64,000 nucleotides of DNA from an uncultured Paraprevotella sp. (GTDB taxonomy: Bacteria > Bacteroidota > Bacteroidia > Bacteroidales > Bacteroidaceae), in contig CAMWUI010000003.1 in assembly GCA_947177395.1 (NCBI GenBank), positions 42,818 through 106,817 on the forward strand, given 5' to 3'. A program made the position numbers and the translations under genes. The notes beneath the pieces were generated by a model. It ran no database searches and was not told the DNA's origin. It was given only the letters and a program-made list of their open reading frames with translations. Below are positions 1 through 7,936 of this stretch, piece after piece. Every line of letters starts with the position of its first letter. The first letter of the stretch is position 1.

Positions 1-2
1 GA

Positions 3-161
3 CAGTCCCAACTTGAAGCCGTAGTCAAGGAGTACTACATCATCAAGCCAGTCTTGAAGCAAGACCGCAAATACGCCCCCCTCATTCACACGATGGACTC
101 CGTCATCCTCAAAGATGGCATCAACGAGGTGTGTGAGAGGGTATATGGCGAGAAACGCTGA
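3..161 (+). CDS. C-terminal 52 residues of an unidentified protein (cut by window edge)
   Basis: Reading frame 3 is open from the window edge to a TGA at 159-161 and is followed directly by a hairpin plus T-run, as expected for the end of a gene. The tail is hydrophilic, with alternating helical segments, and ends in GEKR. I do not recognise the family from this fragment. It is the only clear rightward gene in the island part of the window, so it belongs to a different transcription unit from jetABCD. Its full identity needs the sequence to the left. Confidence 0.6.
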   Translation, partial: QSQLEAVVKEYYIIKPVLKQDRKYAPLIHTMDSVILKDGINEVCERVYGEKR

Positions 162-180
162 ACTACCTCATTCAAAAACT

Positions 181-208
181 AGATTGGCAAATCACCAATC
201 TGGTTTTT
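181..208 (+). terminator. Rho-independent terminator after the partial gene
   Basis: Arms AGATTGG (181-187) and CCAATCT (195-201) enclose a 7-nt loop and are followed by GG and five T (204-208). It lies 20 nt after the stop codon of the edge gene. Confidence 0.7.
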
Positions 209-308
209 AATTCTTTGGGGATATGTCTCTTTCCTGCTCAGAATCTCCAAACATTTGCTAGCGAAACTCAATTGATTATCAGTCTATCATGTATAGTCGC
301 TCGCAAAT

Positions 309-449
309 TCGCTCGTAATCACTCACAAATTTCATAATTTCACGAGCGATATTTCTCTTTGTATTTCAACGACTTACACAAATTACTCATTCCGCATCTC
401 TCGGAAAACCGCACATAATCGCTCGGAATTTTCATATTTTTGCGAGCGA
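309..449. repeat. Pair of related stem-loop repeats with TCGCTCG arms
   Basis: Copy 1 has arms TCGCTCGT (309-316) and ACGAGCGA (342-349). Copy 2 has TCGCTCG (419-425) and CGAGCGA (443-449). Both loops carry an AATTT-TCATA-TTT-like AT-rich centre, so the two look like diverged copies of one element about 110 bp apart. Function is unknown. Confidence 0.5.
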
Positions 450-476
450 CCATTGAGAATTGATGCTCTTTGCTAT

Positions 477-500
477 ATTCGTCAGTTGCAACTGACGAAT
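477..500. repeat. 24-bp perfect palindrome
   Basis: Half-site ATTCGTCAGTTG (477-488) is followed directly by its exact reverse complement (489-500), with no spacer. The outer ATTCG/CGAAT is shared with the palindrome at 564-591. It could be a protein-binding site or a cruciform; no T-run follows it. Confidence 0.7.
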
Positions 501-563
501 TACAATTGCATCATTGTTTATGTCCTCTCTTTGACCGCTATCAAATGGAAGTTGTTAGTGGGT

Positions 564-591
564 TAATTCGCCAATTGCGATTGGCGAATTA
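564..591. repeat. Inverted repeat, 12-bp arms, possible terminator
   Basis: Arms TAATTCGCCAAT (564-575) and ATTGGCGAATTA (580-591) flank the loop TGCG. GGTTTTT follows on the + strand, so it may end rightward transcription. It may equally be a diverged copy of the element at 477-500. Confidence 0.55.
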
Positions 592-651
592 GGTTTTTCA
601 AAAGTGGACCACAATATTTTTCGTTGTGATTGCCCCTTTATCGGCCACAAA

Positions 652-817
652 CTACAAAATATCGACCATTTTCTGCTTCAAGTCATCCTTATCAACCACT
701 TCATCTATTACAGCTTTAGTGTATTGGTCAATATCCGATGCTAAGTGTTGGCAATAATGTCGAACTCTTGGTATTGCTGTAAAAGTCTCAGCAGTCGGTC
801 TTTTTTTCTTGCGTCAT
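652..817 (-). pseudogene. Decayed small gene of about 55 codons after jetD
   Basis: An ATG at 817 lies 7 nt after the jetD stop. The coding-like text changes frame twice before a TAG at 652-654. It begins MTQEKK, moves to the -1 frame at a run of seven A (801-807 region) to read a leucine-rich helical stretch, and after a stop near 730 continues in another frame with an acidic helical tail ending KQKMVDIL. I see no intact frame. The most likely reading is a decayed short gene at the end of the operon. The heptamer A AAA AAG at the first shift is a classical -1 slippery sequence, but the second break argues against a working frameshift product. Confidence 0.35.
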
Positions 818-824
818 ATTCTTA

Positions 825-1670
825 TCATCCTTGATTTTTCATTTTATCAATATATCCTTCTTGGTCATATCCATGGTGGTGCTTGTTGATCATATCTATG
901 AGAGACTGTAAAGAGGGAATATCACACTGAAGTGTATGATATTTGTCATATTGTTCGTTGTAACGAGTTAATGATCCTTTGGCCAACCGTTGTTCAATAT
1001 CTGACGGAATAAGATATGTGGACCGGTCATCAAAATGTTTATGGAATTCAGTTAAGAAGATGTGGATTCCAGCCAAATCAAAATCACCAAAGTGAACGTA
1101 TTTGTTTGGAATCGTTAGAAGCCAATTGCGCAAATCAGTTGATTGGGGATAGCGGGATGCAAAAAGTAATTGTTTGTTTCCTAGCAAAGACTCAAATAAT
1201 TTTCTTTGCTGACGAATCATACGGAAGTTCTCCATATTCTCTATTCCCACCACAACAATATCCTCAGGAATGACAAAATGTTTCCAATTGTCGATAAACA
1301 CAAAACTTCCTTCAGGGGGATTAACGACAAACGGTTCGCCATTAAGCGAACACTCAATAGACTGATAACTATTGATAGGGAATCCTGGACATGAGCGAAT
1401 CATCATAAGCTTAGAATTCCCTGTTTCTGCAGCCATTGAAGCACGAGAATCCGCATCGGTAACATCAAGCATCCGATAATTCTCATCTTTGTCAATGAGG
1501 TATCTTTTCAGTGCCTCAATATCACGGGCACGATATGACTTCCGAGAGCCACGAGTCGTCACCAACAGCAACCCTTCTGCCAGCAGTTCATCAAGCAACT
1601 TGCTGCTTAACTTTGAACTAGCAACCTGCTCGCCAGAAATCAACGCCTGAATGGATGCACTTATTACCAT
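825..1670 (-). CDS. jetD: Wadjet nuclease subunit JetD (Toprim-like)
   Basis: A 281-residue protein, last of the jetABCD set. In Wadjet systems JetD cleaves circular DNA held by the JetABC SMC motor (known for the family). Visible here: an N-terminal winged-helix-like part (about 1-60), then a Toprim-like core with the acidic residue E144 in VVGIENMEN and the DxD pair D196/D198 in HFGDFDLAG, and the closing QE (270-271) in GYDQEGY near the C-terminus. It is shorter than the roughly 390 residues I expect for type I JetD; the missing part is at the N-terminus, while the catalytic half looks complete. The ATG at 1670 lies 2 nt after the jetC stop, so the two are coupled. Confidence 0.85.
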   Translation of the reverse strand: MVISASIQALISGEQVASSKLSSKLLDELLAEGLLLVTTRGSRKSYRARDIEALKRYLIDKDENYRMLDVTDADSRASMAAETGNSKLMMIRSCPGFPINSYQSIECSLNGEPFVVNPPEGSFVFIDNWKHFVIPEDIVVVGIENMENFRMIRQQRKLFESLLGNKQLLFASRYPQSTDLRNWLLTIPNKYVHFGDFDLAGIHIFLTEFHKHFDDRSTYLIPSDIEQRLAKGSLTRYNEQYDKYHTLQCDIPSLQSLIDMINKHHHGYDQEGYIDKMKNQG

Positions 1671-1672
1671 AA

Positions 1673-4600
1673 TTATTTTGTCCGTTTCAAAAGTTTGTCC
1701 ACTCTGGTCTTCACACCATGTTTACTTAGCAGATAGGTGTATTTGTAATCGTACGGATTATAAGATGTGGGTGAACTATTTATAAGATATATGTTACGCG
1801 AGTTGGCAAACTGCAGAATTCCCTTGATGTTGTTGGGATGCAATCGTCCAATTTCATCCATCATACAATGGATGATGAAGTCGCCACTCTTGCGGGCAGC
1901 CTTCTTCTTGAACACATTGATGAGCATGATGTTAACCATCGCCTTTACCAAGATGTCTGTACCGTCGGAGCCTACGTTGTTGATACGCTCCACCCAGCCA
2001 GTATCGTTGTCATTCTCCCTCACACGAAACTGCAGACGAAATGCATCGCTCAGCGAGACCGTAGGCCGCGACTGCTCGTCCTGCAACTGATGAGAGAGGC
2101 TCTTCAAGTAGTCCACCACCCGGCGATTCACTTCGTCACGGTTGTTGGAAGAGAAGAGATTCAGTTCGCCAATGGAAAGTGCATTCTCTGCAGTGTAGTC
2201 GTGAATGGACATGAGCAGCTGCATCAGTCTGTCGGACGATTCGTTGGCCCTAAGCTCAATGCTCTTGATAACTCCTGCGAAGTTCTTTTCCACGAAATCC
2301 CTGTTGATATCCAGTATCACGCTGTCCACATCCGACCTGCGTTTCATCAGCGCCCCAATCTCCGTAGAGATACGTCCTAGGATGTCCTTATAGTGCTCAC
2401 TGGTGCGACGACGGAATTCTTCAATTTTGTTGTTGTCCATGAAGTCCTGCAAATCAACCGCAATCTGCTGGTAGTCGTTATCTGTTACGGGTATCGTGTT
2501 GAAATGGAAGGCATTTTGAGGTTTAAAGTTGCGATTGAAGTTGATAACAGCTCCCTTCAGTTTTTCTATTGTCTCACGTTTCTGATTGACCGTTCCCCTC
2601 AGTTGGCTGATGAGTTGCTGGCAGTCCTGATAGCTCTCAACCATTTTATCATCTGTGAGGAAAGAATCTGGCACAAGATGCTCATTCTCTACCATCTGAT
2701 GGTATTGGCTCAGCCCCTCACGCCTGTGCGTCAAGTCTTTCAGAATCATCTTCTGATGCTCTTCCATCTCCTGTCGTTTCTTTTCGATACGTGCGCGTTT
2801 GTCCTCATATCGCTGACGCATCATTGCCAACTGTTGCTCTATGTCCTTGATGCTCTTCTTGATTCCAGGCTCCTTAGCAAACAGATTTTTCTCTGCATCA
2901 CGATACCTAATCACCGTTGGGCGTTCTACCTCTATCTGCTTCAGCAGTTCCTTGAGAGTATCAAGTGCCTTACGATATTGCTCCAGAAGATTCACGTCAA
3001 CACCTTTTCCTTTCAGCTCTGCCTTCTGTTGTTGGTCTAATTGAGACTTTTGAGCCGCAAACTCCTTGTTCCGAGCATTTGCTTCTTTAGCCTGAATTTC
3101 CTTGAATAGTCGCAACTCTTCGTCAAAGGCTTTTGACGCTTTGTTGAAAGTTGTGTCAAGCTCCTTTAGTCCCTTCTTATTTTGGGCCTCTTTCGCCTCA
3201 CGAGTTTCTTTTTCAGCTTGTACTTTCAGCAGGGCTTCATTGAAAGTTCGTTCTCTGATTACCTTTTCTTGAGCAATCAGCTCTTGCTCTTCCATCTCCA
3301 ATTGGTGTTGCTGATTTTGCAGATTTTGTCGCTTCACTGGAATCTGCTCCTCTTCGACCTTTAGCAACGCTGCTTGCTGACGGAGAGGATTAAGTAGAGA
3401 AGCATATTTCTTCCCAAGTTTCGAAATATCTTCTTGAAGGATGATGGGAAGTTGTGTCAGTTCTCGTTTTGTTTGTTGCAGTTGCTCTTCCAAACGTTTC
3501 TTCTCGGTCAGATAGTCATCTGGTGTATGATGAACCGCATCCATGTTATCTAAGTTCAGCTTGACACCAAACAAGCCATCAGATGAAGCAATGTTCAATT
3601 GAGGTTCCAGTCCTCCTGCATATAGGATTCTTTCTTCATCAACAACTTTACCGATAGTATCTTCCCAGCCTTGCATATTATCTGTCAGCCACTGATACAA
3701 CGACCCGTCGAGATGTGACAGCAAGTCTTCAATCTTAGCGATTTGTTCACGATACTGAGTACAGCATGACTCCAAACGTTCCTGCTCACGCTGAGAAGCC
3801 AGTTTCAATTCTGTTTCCTTCATCTCATACTGAGCAGTCAACTGAGTGATCTGACTTCTAACGGCCGTCTGCTGTGCCGCATTTTCCTTTTCCGTCATCT
3901 CCAATAGCCTCAGCTGTTCTTTTGTCTGGTTCATTTCATCGACCTTCGGATGCCACAGGCGCAACTCCTTTACAGCATTGTCGGCTCTGTTCAGCTCTTT
4001 CTGTAACAATTCCAGCCGTTCGTCAGACTCATGACGCCAGGTATTGAAAGCATCCATCACTGCATTTCTGTTTTTGGTGCGCTCATCTTCCAGTCGCTTG
4101 CGTTCCTTCCCAAGCTGTCCCTGCTTCTGATAATAAGACTCCTTCTGTGCATTCTCAAACGCTACGCGGGCATTCTCCAGTTTTCCTCTGGCAATATTGT
4201 ACTTCTCTTCTATCGATGCATGGGTTTTCAGCAGGTCATCGACTAGCATCTGTTTGTCTGCAGTCTCACTTTTGATGGCATCCTCACGGACGGCCAAAGC
4301 CAGTTTTTCCTCGATATGCAAAGCCTCGAAATCTTTCCGTGCTTGCGCAATCTCTTTTAGTTTGCTCTTCTTGCCACCCAAATCTTGGTTTAGCGTATCT
4401 TTCTCCTTGTCATACTCAGAAGTGAGTTCTCTCTCACGACTGCGTTCTTTTTCGAGATCTGTTTTCACTTCAGCCGCTTCAGCTTCCAAAAGCGGAATCT
4501 TCTGCTCGCTTTCTGCCGCAGCATGGTTCAGCATGCGCCACACGTCTAATGATTGCTGGTCGAGTGCCACAATTCGTCTGCCTTGTTTAGCAATCTTCAA

Positions 4601-5326
4601 TGCTTGCTGACGTACAGGGTAGTTACCATCACGAGTCTGCCTGAACCAACAGTCTATTTCGTCATATTCTCGTTCAAAGTCGGTCACCAGTCGCCTGTAG
4701 GTCTGCAGGTCGATTGGTAAGTCCTCGTCTGCCATTGATTGTATGATGGTGTTCTTCACGAAGTCAGCATCCAGTTTGGTATTTAGGAAGACGTTCTGAA
4801 TGCTTCGTGGAATATTCTGATAGTGGGCACTCTGTACAAGGGCATAGCGAGAGTATTTGTGATCATGGGTATTGCCAAAGATAATGTCCTTAAACATCAC
4901 GCCGGAGTCAATCCTTGCAGACACTGACACGTTTTTATCGATACGTTCACGTATCTTCACCCAGTCACTCAGTACCTGCTTATCTTCGCCAATAATCCAC
5001 TCGCGCTGAAAAGGAGCATCGATAAACCGCCAAGATGCTCGTCCTTGATACCGGCTCACCAGTATGGTATAGGCCTCATTGTCGTGCATTACCTCATAAA
5101 GAATATACGAGTTTGACTGACGGAAATAGAACTCGTCAAACGACTTCTGGGCCTGCTGTATTCCTAAACGATGTTTGTCTGCGTTGTAGAAGAATAGCAG
5201 CGCTCTCAAAACCGAACTTTTACCAACACCCTGAGTACCCGTGAAATGGACATTGCCATCCACGGAAATCTCTGCATAGGGTATGTTGGCACTATTAACA
5301 AATATGATCTTATTCAGGTATTTCAT
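1673..5326 (-). CDS. jetC: Wadjet SMC-like ATPase JetC
   Basis: A 1217-residue SMC/MukB-like ATPase, the loop-extruding motor of Wadjet. The Walker A GTQGVGKSS is at residues 30-38. Between about 250 and 1000 lie long coiled coils rich in E, K, Q and L with a hinge-like interruption. Near the C-terminus are the signature-like VGSDGTDI and a Walker B MMDEIG at about 1155. I choose the ATG at 5326 (protein begins MKYLNK); a TTG 12 nt upstream would only add four residues. The start lies inside the 3' end of jetB (17-nt overlap), which supports tight translational coupling. With JetA and JetB it should form an SMC complex that recognises small circular plasmids. Confidence 0.9.
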   Translation of the reverse strand: MKYLNKIIFVNSANIPYAEISVDGNVHFTGTQGVGKSSVLRALLFFYNADKHRLGIQQAQKSFDEFYFRQSNSYILYEVMHDNEAYTILVSRYQGRASWRFIDAPFQREWIIGEDKQVLSDWVKIRERIDKNVSVSARIDSGVMFKDIIFGNTHDHKYSRYALVQSAHYQNIPRSIQNVFLNTKLDADFVKNTIIQSMADEDLPIDLQTYRRLVTDFEREYDEIDCWFRQTRDGNYPVRQQALKIAKQGRRIVALDQQSLDVWRMLNHAAAESEQKIPLLEAEAAEVKTDLEKERSRERELTSEYDKEKDTLNQDLGGKKSKLKEIAQARKDFEALHIEEKLALAVREDAIKSETADKQMLVDDLLKTHASIEEKYNIARGKLENARVAFENAQKESYYQKQGQLGKERKRLEDERTKNRNAVMDAFNTWRHESDERLELLQKELNRADNAVKELRLWHPKVDEMNQTKEQLRLLEMTEKENAAQQTAVRSQITQLTAQYEMKETELKLASQREQERLESCCTQYREQIAKIEDLLSHLDGSLYQWLTDNMQGWEDTIGKVVDEERILYAGGLEPQLNIASSDGLFGVKLNLDNMDAVHHTPDDYLTEKKRLEEQLQQTKRELTQLPIILQEDISKLGKKYASLLNPLRQQAALLKVEEEQIPVKRQNLQNQQHQLEMEEQELIAQEKVIRERTFNEALLKVQAEKETREAKEAQNKKGLKELDTTFNKASKAFDEELRLFKEIQAKEANARNKEFAAQKSQLDQQQKAELKGKGVDVNLLEQYRKALDTLKELLKQIEVERPTVIRYRDAEKNLFAKEPGIKKSIKDIEQQLAMMRQRYEDKRARIEKKRQEMEEHQKMILKDLTHRREGLSQYHQMVENEHLVPDSFLTDDKMVESYQDCQQLISQLRGTVNQKRETIEKLKGAVINFNRNFKPQNAFHFNTIPVTDNDYQQIAVDLQDFMDNNKIEEFRRRTSEHYKDILGRISTEIGALMKRRSDVDSVILDINRDFVEKNFAGVIKSIELRANESSDRLMQLLMSIHDYTAENALSIGELNLFSSNNRDEVNRRVVDYLKSLSHQLQDEQSRPTVSLSDAFRLQFRVRENDNDTGWVERINNVGSDGTDILVKAMVNIMLINVFKKKAARKSGDFIIHCMMDEIGRLHPNNIKGILQFANSRNIYLINSSPTSYNPYDYKYTYLLSKHGVKTRVDKLLKRTK

Positions 5327-5903
5327 CTTCGTTGGCAATTTGAATCATATCCACCAGTTCCTCGGCATAATGGAAAGCAGAGGTGATCTTGAAGGTTTCG
5401 TCCTGTTCGCTGATGCATTCGGCAAATCCCATGCCTTGCATTTCCTGAAGCAGTTTGTTCACAATCTCTAAATAGGAACCTACACCGTATTTTTTATAAA
5501 GGTGTCCGGCTTTCTCCTTCAGTTCAATATCCAGGCTGATCTGCTCTATCAGATGGCTCTTACGAAACTGATAGCCAGCCGTAAACGATTGGTTGTAGGT
5601 CTTCAGGAAGTCCAGATAGTCGAGCCATTTTGAAAAACTCTCCAACTTCTGTTCTATGGACTGCTTTCCCTCACCAATACGTGAGAAATAGAAGTAGCCG
5701 TTGCCTGCCTCCAATTGCAGACCTATCTCCTTGAAGAAATCAGTATAATCGTCGAAGTTCTCCTCAATATCCTCATACAGATGACGGATTGAGGTGTCAG
5801 AACTGTCCACCGAAAGGAATTCTCCACGGCTCAGCCGCTCGTATATTCGTTGAGTATTATTTCGCATATATAATAGGATATTCAATGTCTTGATAAGTGG
5901 CAT
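5310..5903 (-). CDS. jetB: Wadjet subunit JetB (DUF4194, MukE-like)
   Basis: A 197-residue protein in the position and size of JetB, the MukE-like kite subunit that binds JetA and JetC. It carries winged-helix-like alternation of short helices and strands (GNGYFYFSRIGEG at about 68-80) and an acidic C-terminus. The 47-nt overlap with jetA and 17-nt overlap with jetC show one tightly coupled operon. Identification rests mainly on gene order and size, with DUF4194-like features. Confidence 0.8.
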   Translation of the reverse strand: MPLIKTLNILLYMRNNTQRIYERLSRGEFLSVDSSDTSIRHLYEDIEENFDDYTDFFKEIGLQLEAGNGYFYFSRIGEGKQSIEQKLESFSKWLDYLDFLKTYNQSFTAGYQFRKSHLIEQISLDIELKEKAGHLYKKYGVGSYLEIVNKLLQEMQGMGFAECISEQDETFKITSAFHYAEELVDMIQIANEDEIPE

Positions 5904-7056
5904 ATTTCCCTGTCATCTTACATTCGTCAGGATGCAGGATGACCAGTTGGCAAAAGAGGGCTGCGTGGTCTTCTATATCACGTTTAGCCTTATAATCGTA
6001 TCTTAGAATAAAGTCGAACAGGTTGTAGCTTGATGCAGAAAAAGCATTCCATACTTCATTAGGATCGACATTTTTCAACCGCTGAACGTGTTCCTGCAAG
6101 TCTTCGTCTGTTAGTGGTTCGGCCTCTGTCCTTGCGGATTTTTTCAAACCATTTCGTTCGGCTATCCGTCTCAGGATGCTCACTATCTGGTCGTTCTCCC
6201 TCAGCATTTCCAAAGAGAGTCGTATTTTGCTGTATTGTCTGGCTTCCATCCATAGTGGATTGCTATTTTCCAACACCTGAACCAGATTTGTATCAGTCTT
6301 GATGAGTAACTGGTCTTGCAGATATTTTAGTTTGCGTATCTTCTTATAAAGCAGGTTCTGCTGTTCAATCTGGTTGATATAGACGATAATCTGTCTGTCT
6401 ATTTCCATCAGCGCATGGTATGCCTCCACAAAGTCATGCTTCACATCGCTGCATGTCTTAGCCATGTGCGGGTCGTTGGCCATCAGGAAGAAGGCGTGTT
6501 CCGTATCCATTAGTTTCTCGCATTCGCGTATCATCGAGCGGATGTTATGGCTCTTCTCATCTAAGTTCTGCAGCTTCTTTTTCTTGATAATATAGTTGGG
6601 CTCTTGCTTATACGCATTATCCATATTGCGCTTCAAGTCAACCACATTCTTCAGCGTTCTGAACCCCGTCTTTTTTAGCAGTTGCCGCACGCTATCCTGA
6701 TAGCCAGCCTTACGGTTGATATTCGTCTCTTGCAGAAAATAGCCGATGTGTTCTTTCAACGTGTTGATGCACTCCTGAACACTTAGCACACTGATTTCCT
6801 CGTTCACATTCAGTACTTCCTCGAAGAAATTGAGGTAGTCGCTTTCGATCTCTACCGTATTGCCCGTTTCCACCAGTACGCCATAATCCAGCAATTTCTT
6901 TAGTCGTGCTTCATTTCCTCCCACCAGTTCCAAAGCCAACCCTTGAGGAAACTTCATTAGTTTCCGTTTCTCAAACATCTCGCTCAGCAATCCTTGTTCA
7001 CGCGAGAGTGTCTTTGTCAGCTCTTCAATGGTTCTAAAATGTGAAAGAATCTCCAT
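5857..7056 (-). CDS. jetA: Wadjet subunit JetA (DUF3375, MukF-like kleisin)
   Basis: A 399-residue, mostly helical protein at the head of jetABCD. It corresponds to the DUF3375 kleisin (MukF-like) that bridges the SMC heads. The N-terminus (MEILSHFRTIEELTK) looks winged-helix-like, the middle is charged helix that can dimerise, and the C-terminus is rich in aromatic residues. It is somewhat shorter than the usual 450-500 residues. The ATG at 7056 is 14 nt after the stop of the methyltransferase-HIT gene, with no room for a terminator, so jetABCD is probably read through from the HTH/HNH/methyltransferase-HIT genes. Confidence 0.85.
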   Translation of the reverse strand: MEILSHFRTIEELTKTLSREQGLLSEMFEKRKLMKFPQGLALELVGGNEARLKKLLDYGVLVETGNTVEIESDYLNFFEEVLNVNEEISVLSVQECINTLKEHIGYFLQETNINRKAGYQDSVRQLLKKTGFRTLKNVVDLKRNMDNAYKQEPNYIIKKKKLQNLDEKSHNIRSMIRECEKLMDTEHAFFLMANDPHMAKTCSDVKHDFVEAYHALMEIDRQIIVYINQIEQQNLLYKKIRKLKYLQDQLLIKTDTNLVQVLENSNPLWMEARQYSKIRLSLEMLRENDQIVSILRRIAERNGLKKSARTEAEPLTDEDLQEHVQRLKNVDPNEVWNAFSASSYNLFDFILRYDYKAKRDIEDHAALFCQLVILHPDECKMTGKYATYQDIEYPIIYAK

Positions 7057-7070
7057 AAAAACGTTTAACT

Positions 7071-7934
7071 CTAATATTTCTGTTTACTTGGTATCACCCC
7101 ACGCACACCACCTTTAGGATTGGGGACATCACCCTTATACCTAGGAATAACATGCATGTGGCAATGAAAGACCGACTGGCCAGCGGCTTCACCCACGTTA
7201 ATACCAACATTATATCCATCGGGATGGAAACGCTCATCAATTTTCTGCTTCACATATTGCAGCACGACGTTCATGGCCTCGCGCTCATGGTTCGTCAGAT
7301 CAAAGTAGGAGGCGACGTGCCTCTTGGGGATGATAAGCGCATGACCGGGCGAGACGGGATAGCCATCGTAGAAGGCCACGCAGGTAGCCGTCTCGCAGAT
7401 GATTTCCACTCGGCGGGACAGGCGGCAGAAAGAACACTTCTCGCCTTCCACGCGCGGCAGCTTGTTGAAATGGTTGTATTGATAGAGTTCGTAGCTTTTG
7501 TTGGCGACAAGACTCTTGTACGGCAACTTTACATTACATTGGTATGTATATTGCTTGTGGATGGCATGGAGTCGGAAGCCCTCTTCTGTCAAGTCACGAC
7601 GCACGGCAAAGTAGGCCGTCCCCTTGGGGGAAAGCAGGTTGGCGACATTCATCAGCACCTCGGCTTGGGCGTATGGTTCCAAGACGTTCAGCACATAGTT
7701 GCAGAAGATGGTGTCGAACTTGCCCTCGGGAAAGTCGGGGCGATAATAATAGTCGTAGCCCGTGATGTCGTATCCCTGTTTCTTCAGTTCGTCCGTATCG
7801 AAACCATAGCCACAACCGAAATCGAGAATCTTGCCCCTGAGCAGATTGTGTTGCATGAGGTATCGCGTCGGCACGGAGAAATCCGTGCGCTTGATGGCCG
7901 TTAGGTAGGGATGGTTTATCTTCTCTGGTTCCAT
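7071..7934 (-). CDS. Class I SAM methyltransferase fused to HIT-family hydrolase
   Basis: A 287-residue two-domain protein. Residues 1-150 are a small Rossmann methyltransferase with motif I LDFGCGYG (37-44) and the following acidic D61. Residues 165-275 are a complete HIT domain: a CSFC zinc knuckle (167-170), the SPGHALIIPKRH segment, and the catalytic triad H257/H259/H261 in VFHCHMHV. HIT proteins cleave nucleotidyl-phosphate bonds (AMP conjugates, dinucleoside polyphosphates). The substrate of this fusion is unknown to me. I take the ATG at 7934, 2 nt after the HNH stop; the longer frame upstream overlaps the HNH gene and is not coding. It stands between an HNH nuclease and jetA, so a defence or modification role is an inference. 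Its base composition looks more GC-rich than the jet genes. Confidence 0.85.
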   Translation of the reverse strand: MEPEKINHPYLTAIKRTDFSVPTRYLMQHNLLRGKILDFGCGYGFDTDELKKQGYDITGYDYYYRPDFPEGKFDTIFCNYVLNVLEPYAQAEVLMNVANLLSPKGTAYFAVRRDLTEEGFRLHAIHKQYTYQCNVKLPYKSLVANKSYELYQYNHFNKLPRVEGEKCSFCRLSRRVEIICETATCVAFYDGYPVSPGHALIIPKRHVASYFDLTNHEREAMNVVLQYVKQKIDERFHPDGYNVGINVGEAAGQSVFHCHMHVIPRYKGDVPNPKGGVRGVIPSKQKY

Positions 7935-7936
7935 AG

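Larger units (their letters stand above)
209..651. other. Gene-free, palindrome-rich intergenic stretch
   Basis: No credible gene is seen. The stretch holds two related stem-loops whose arms are TCGCTCG/CGAGCGA (309-349 and 419-449) and two near-perfect palindromes that share an ATTCG...CGAAT outer part (477-500 and 564-591). The second palindrome is followed by GGTTTTT and may terminate transcription. Confidence 0.6.

Noticed and set aside
801..807. Programmed -1 frameshift at A AAA AAG after jetD
   Set aside because: A second frame break is needed about 75 nt later, so no complete product would result; decay is the simpler reading.
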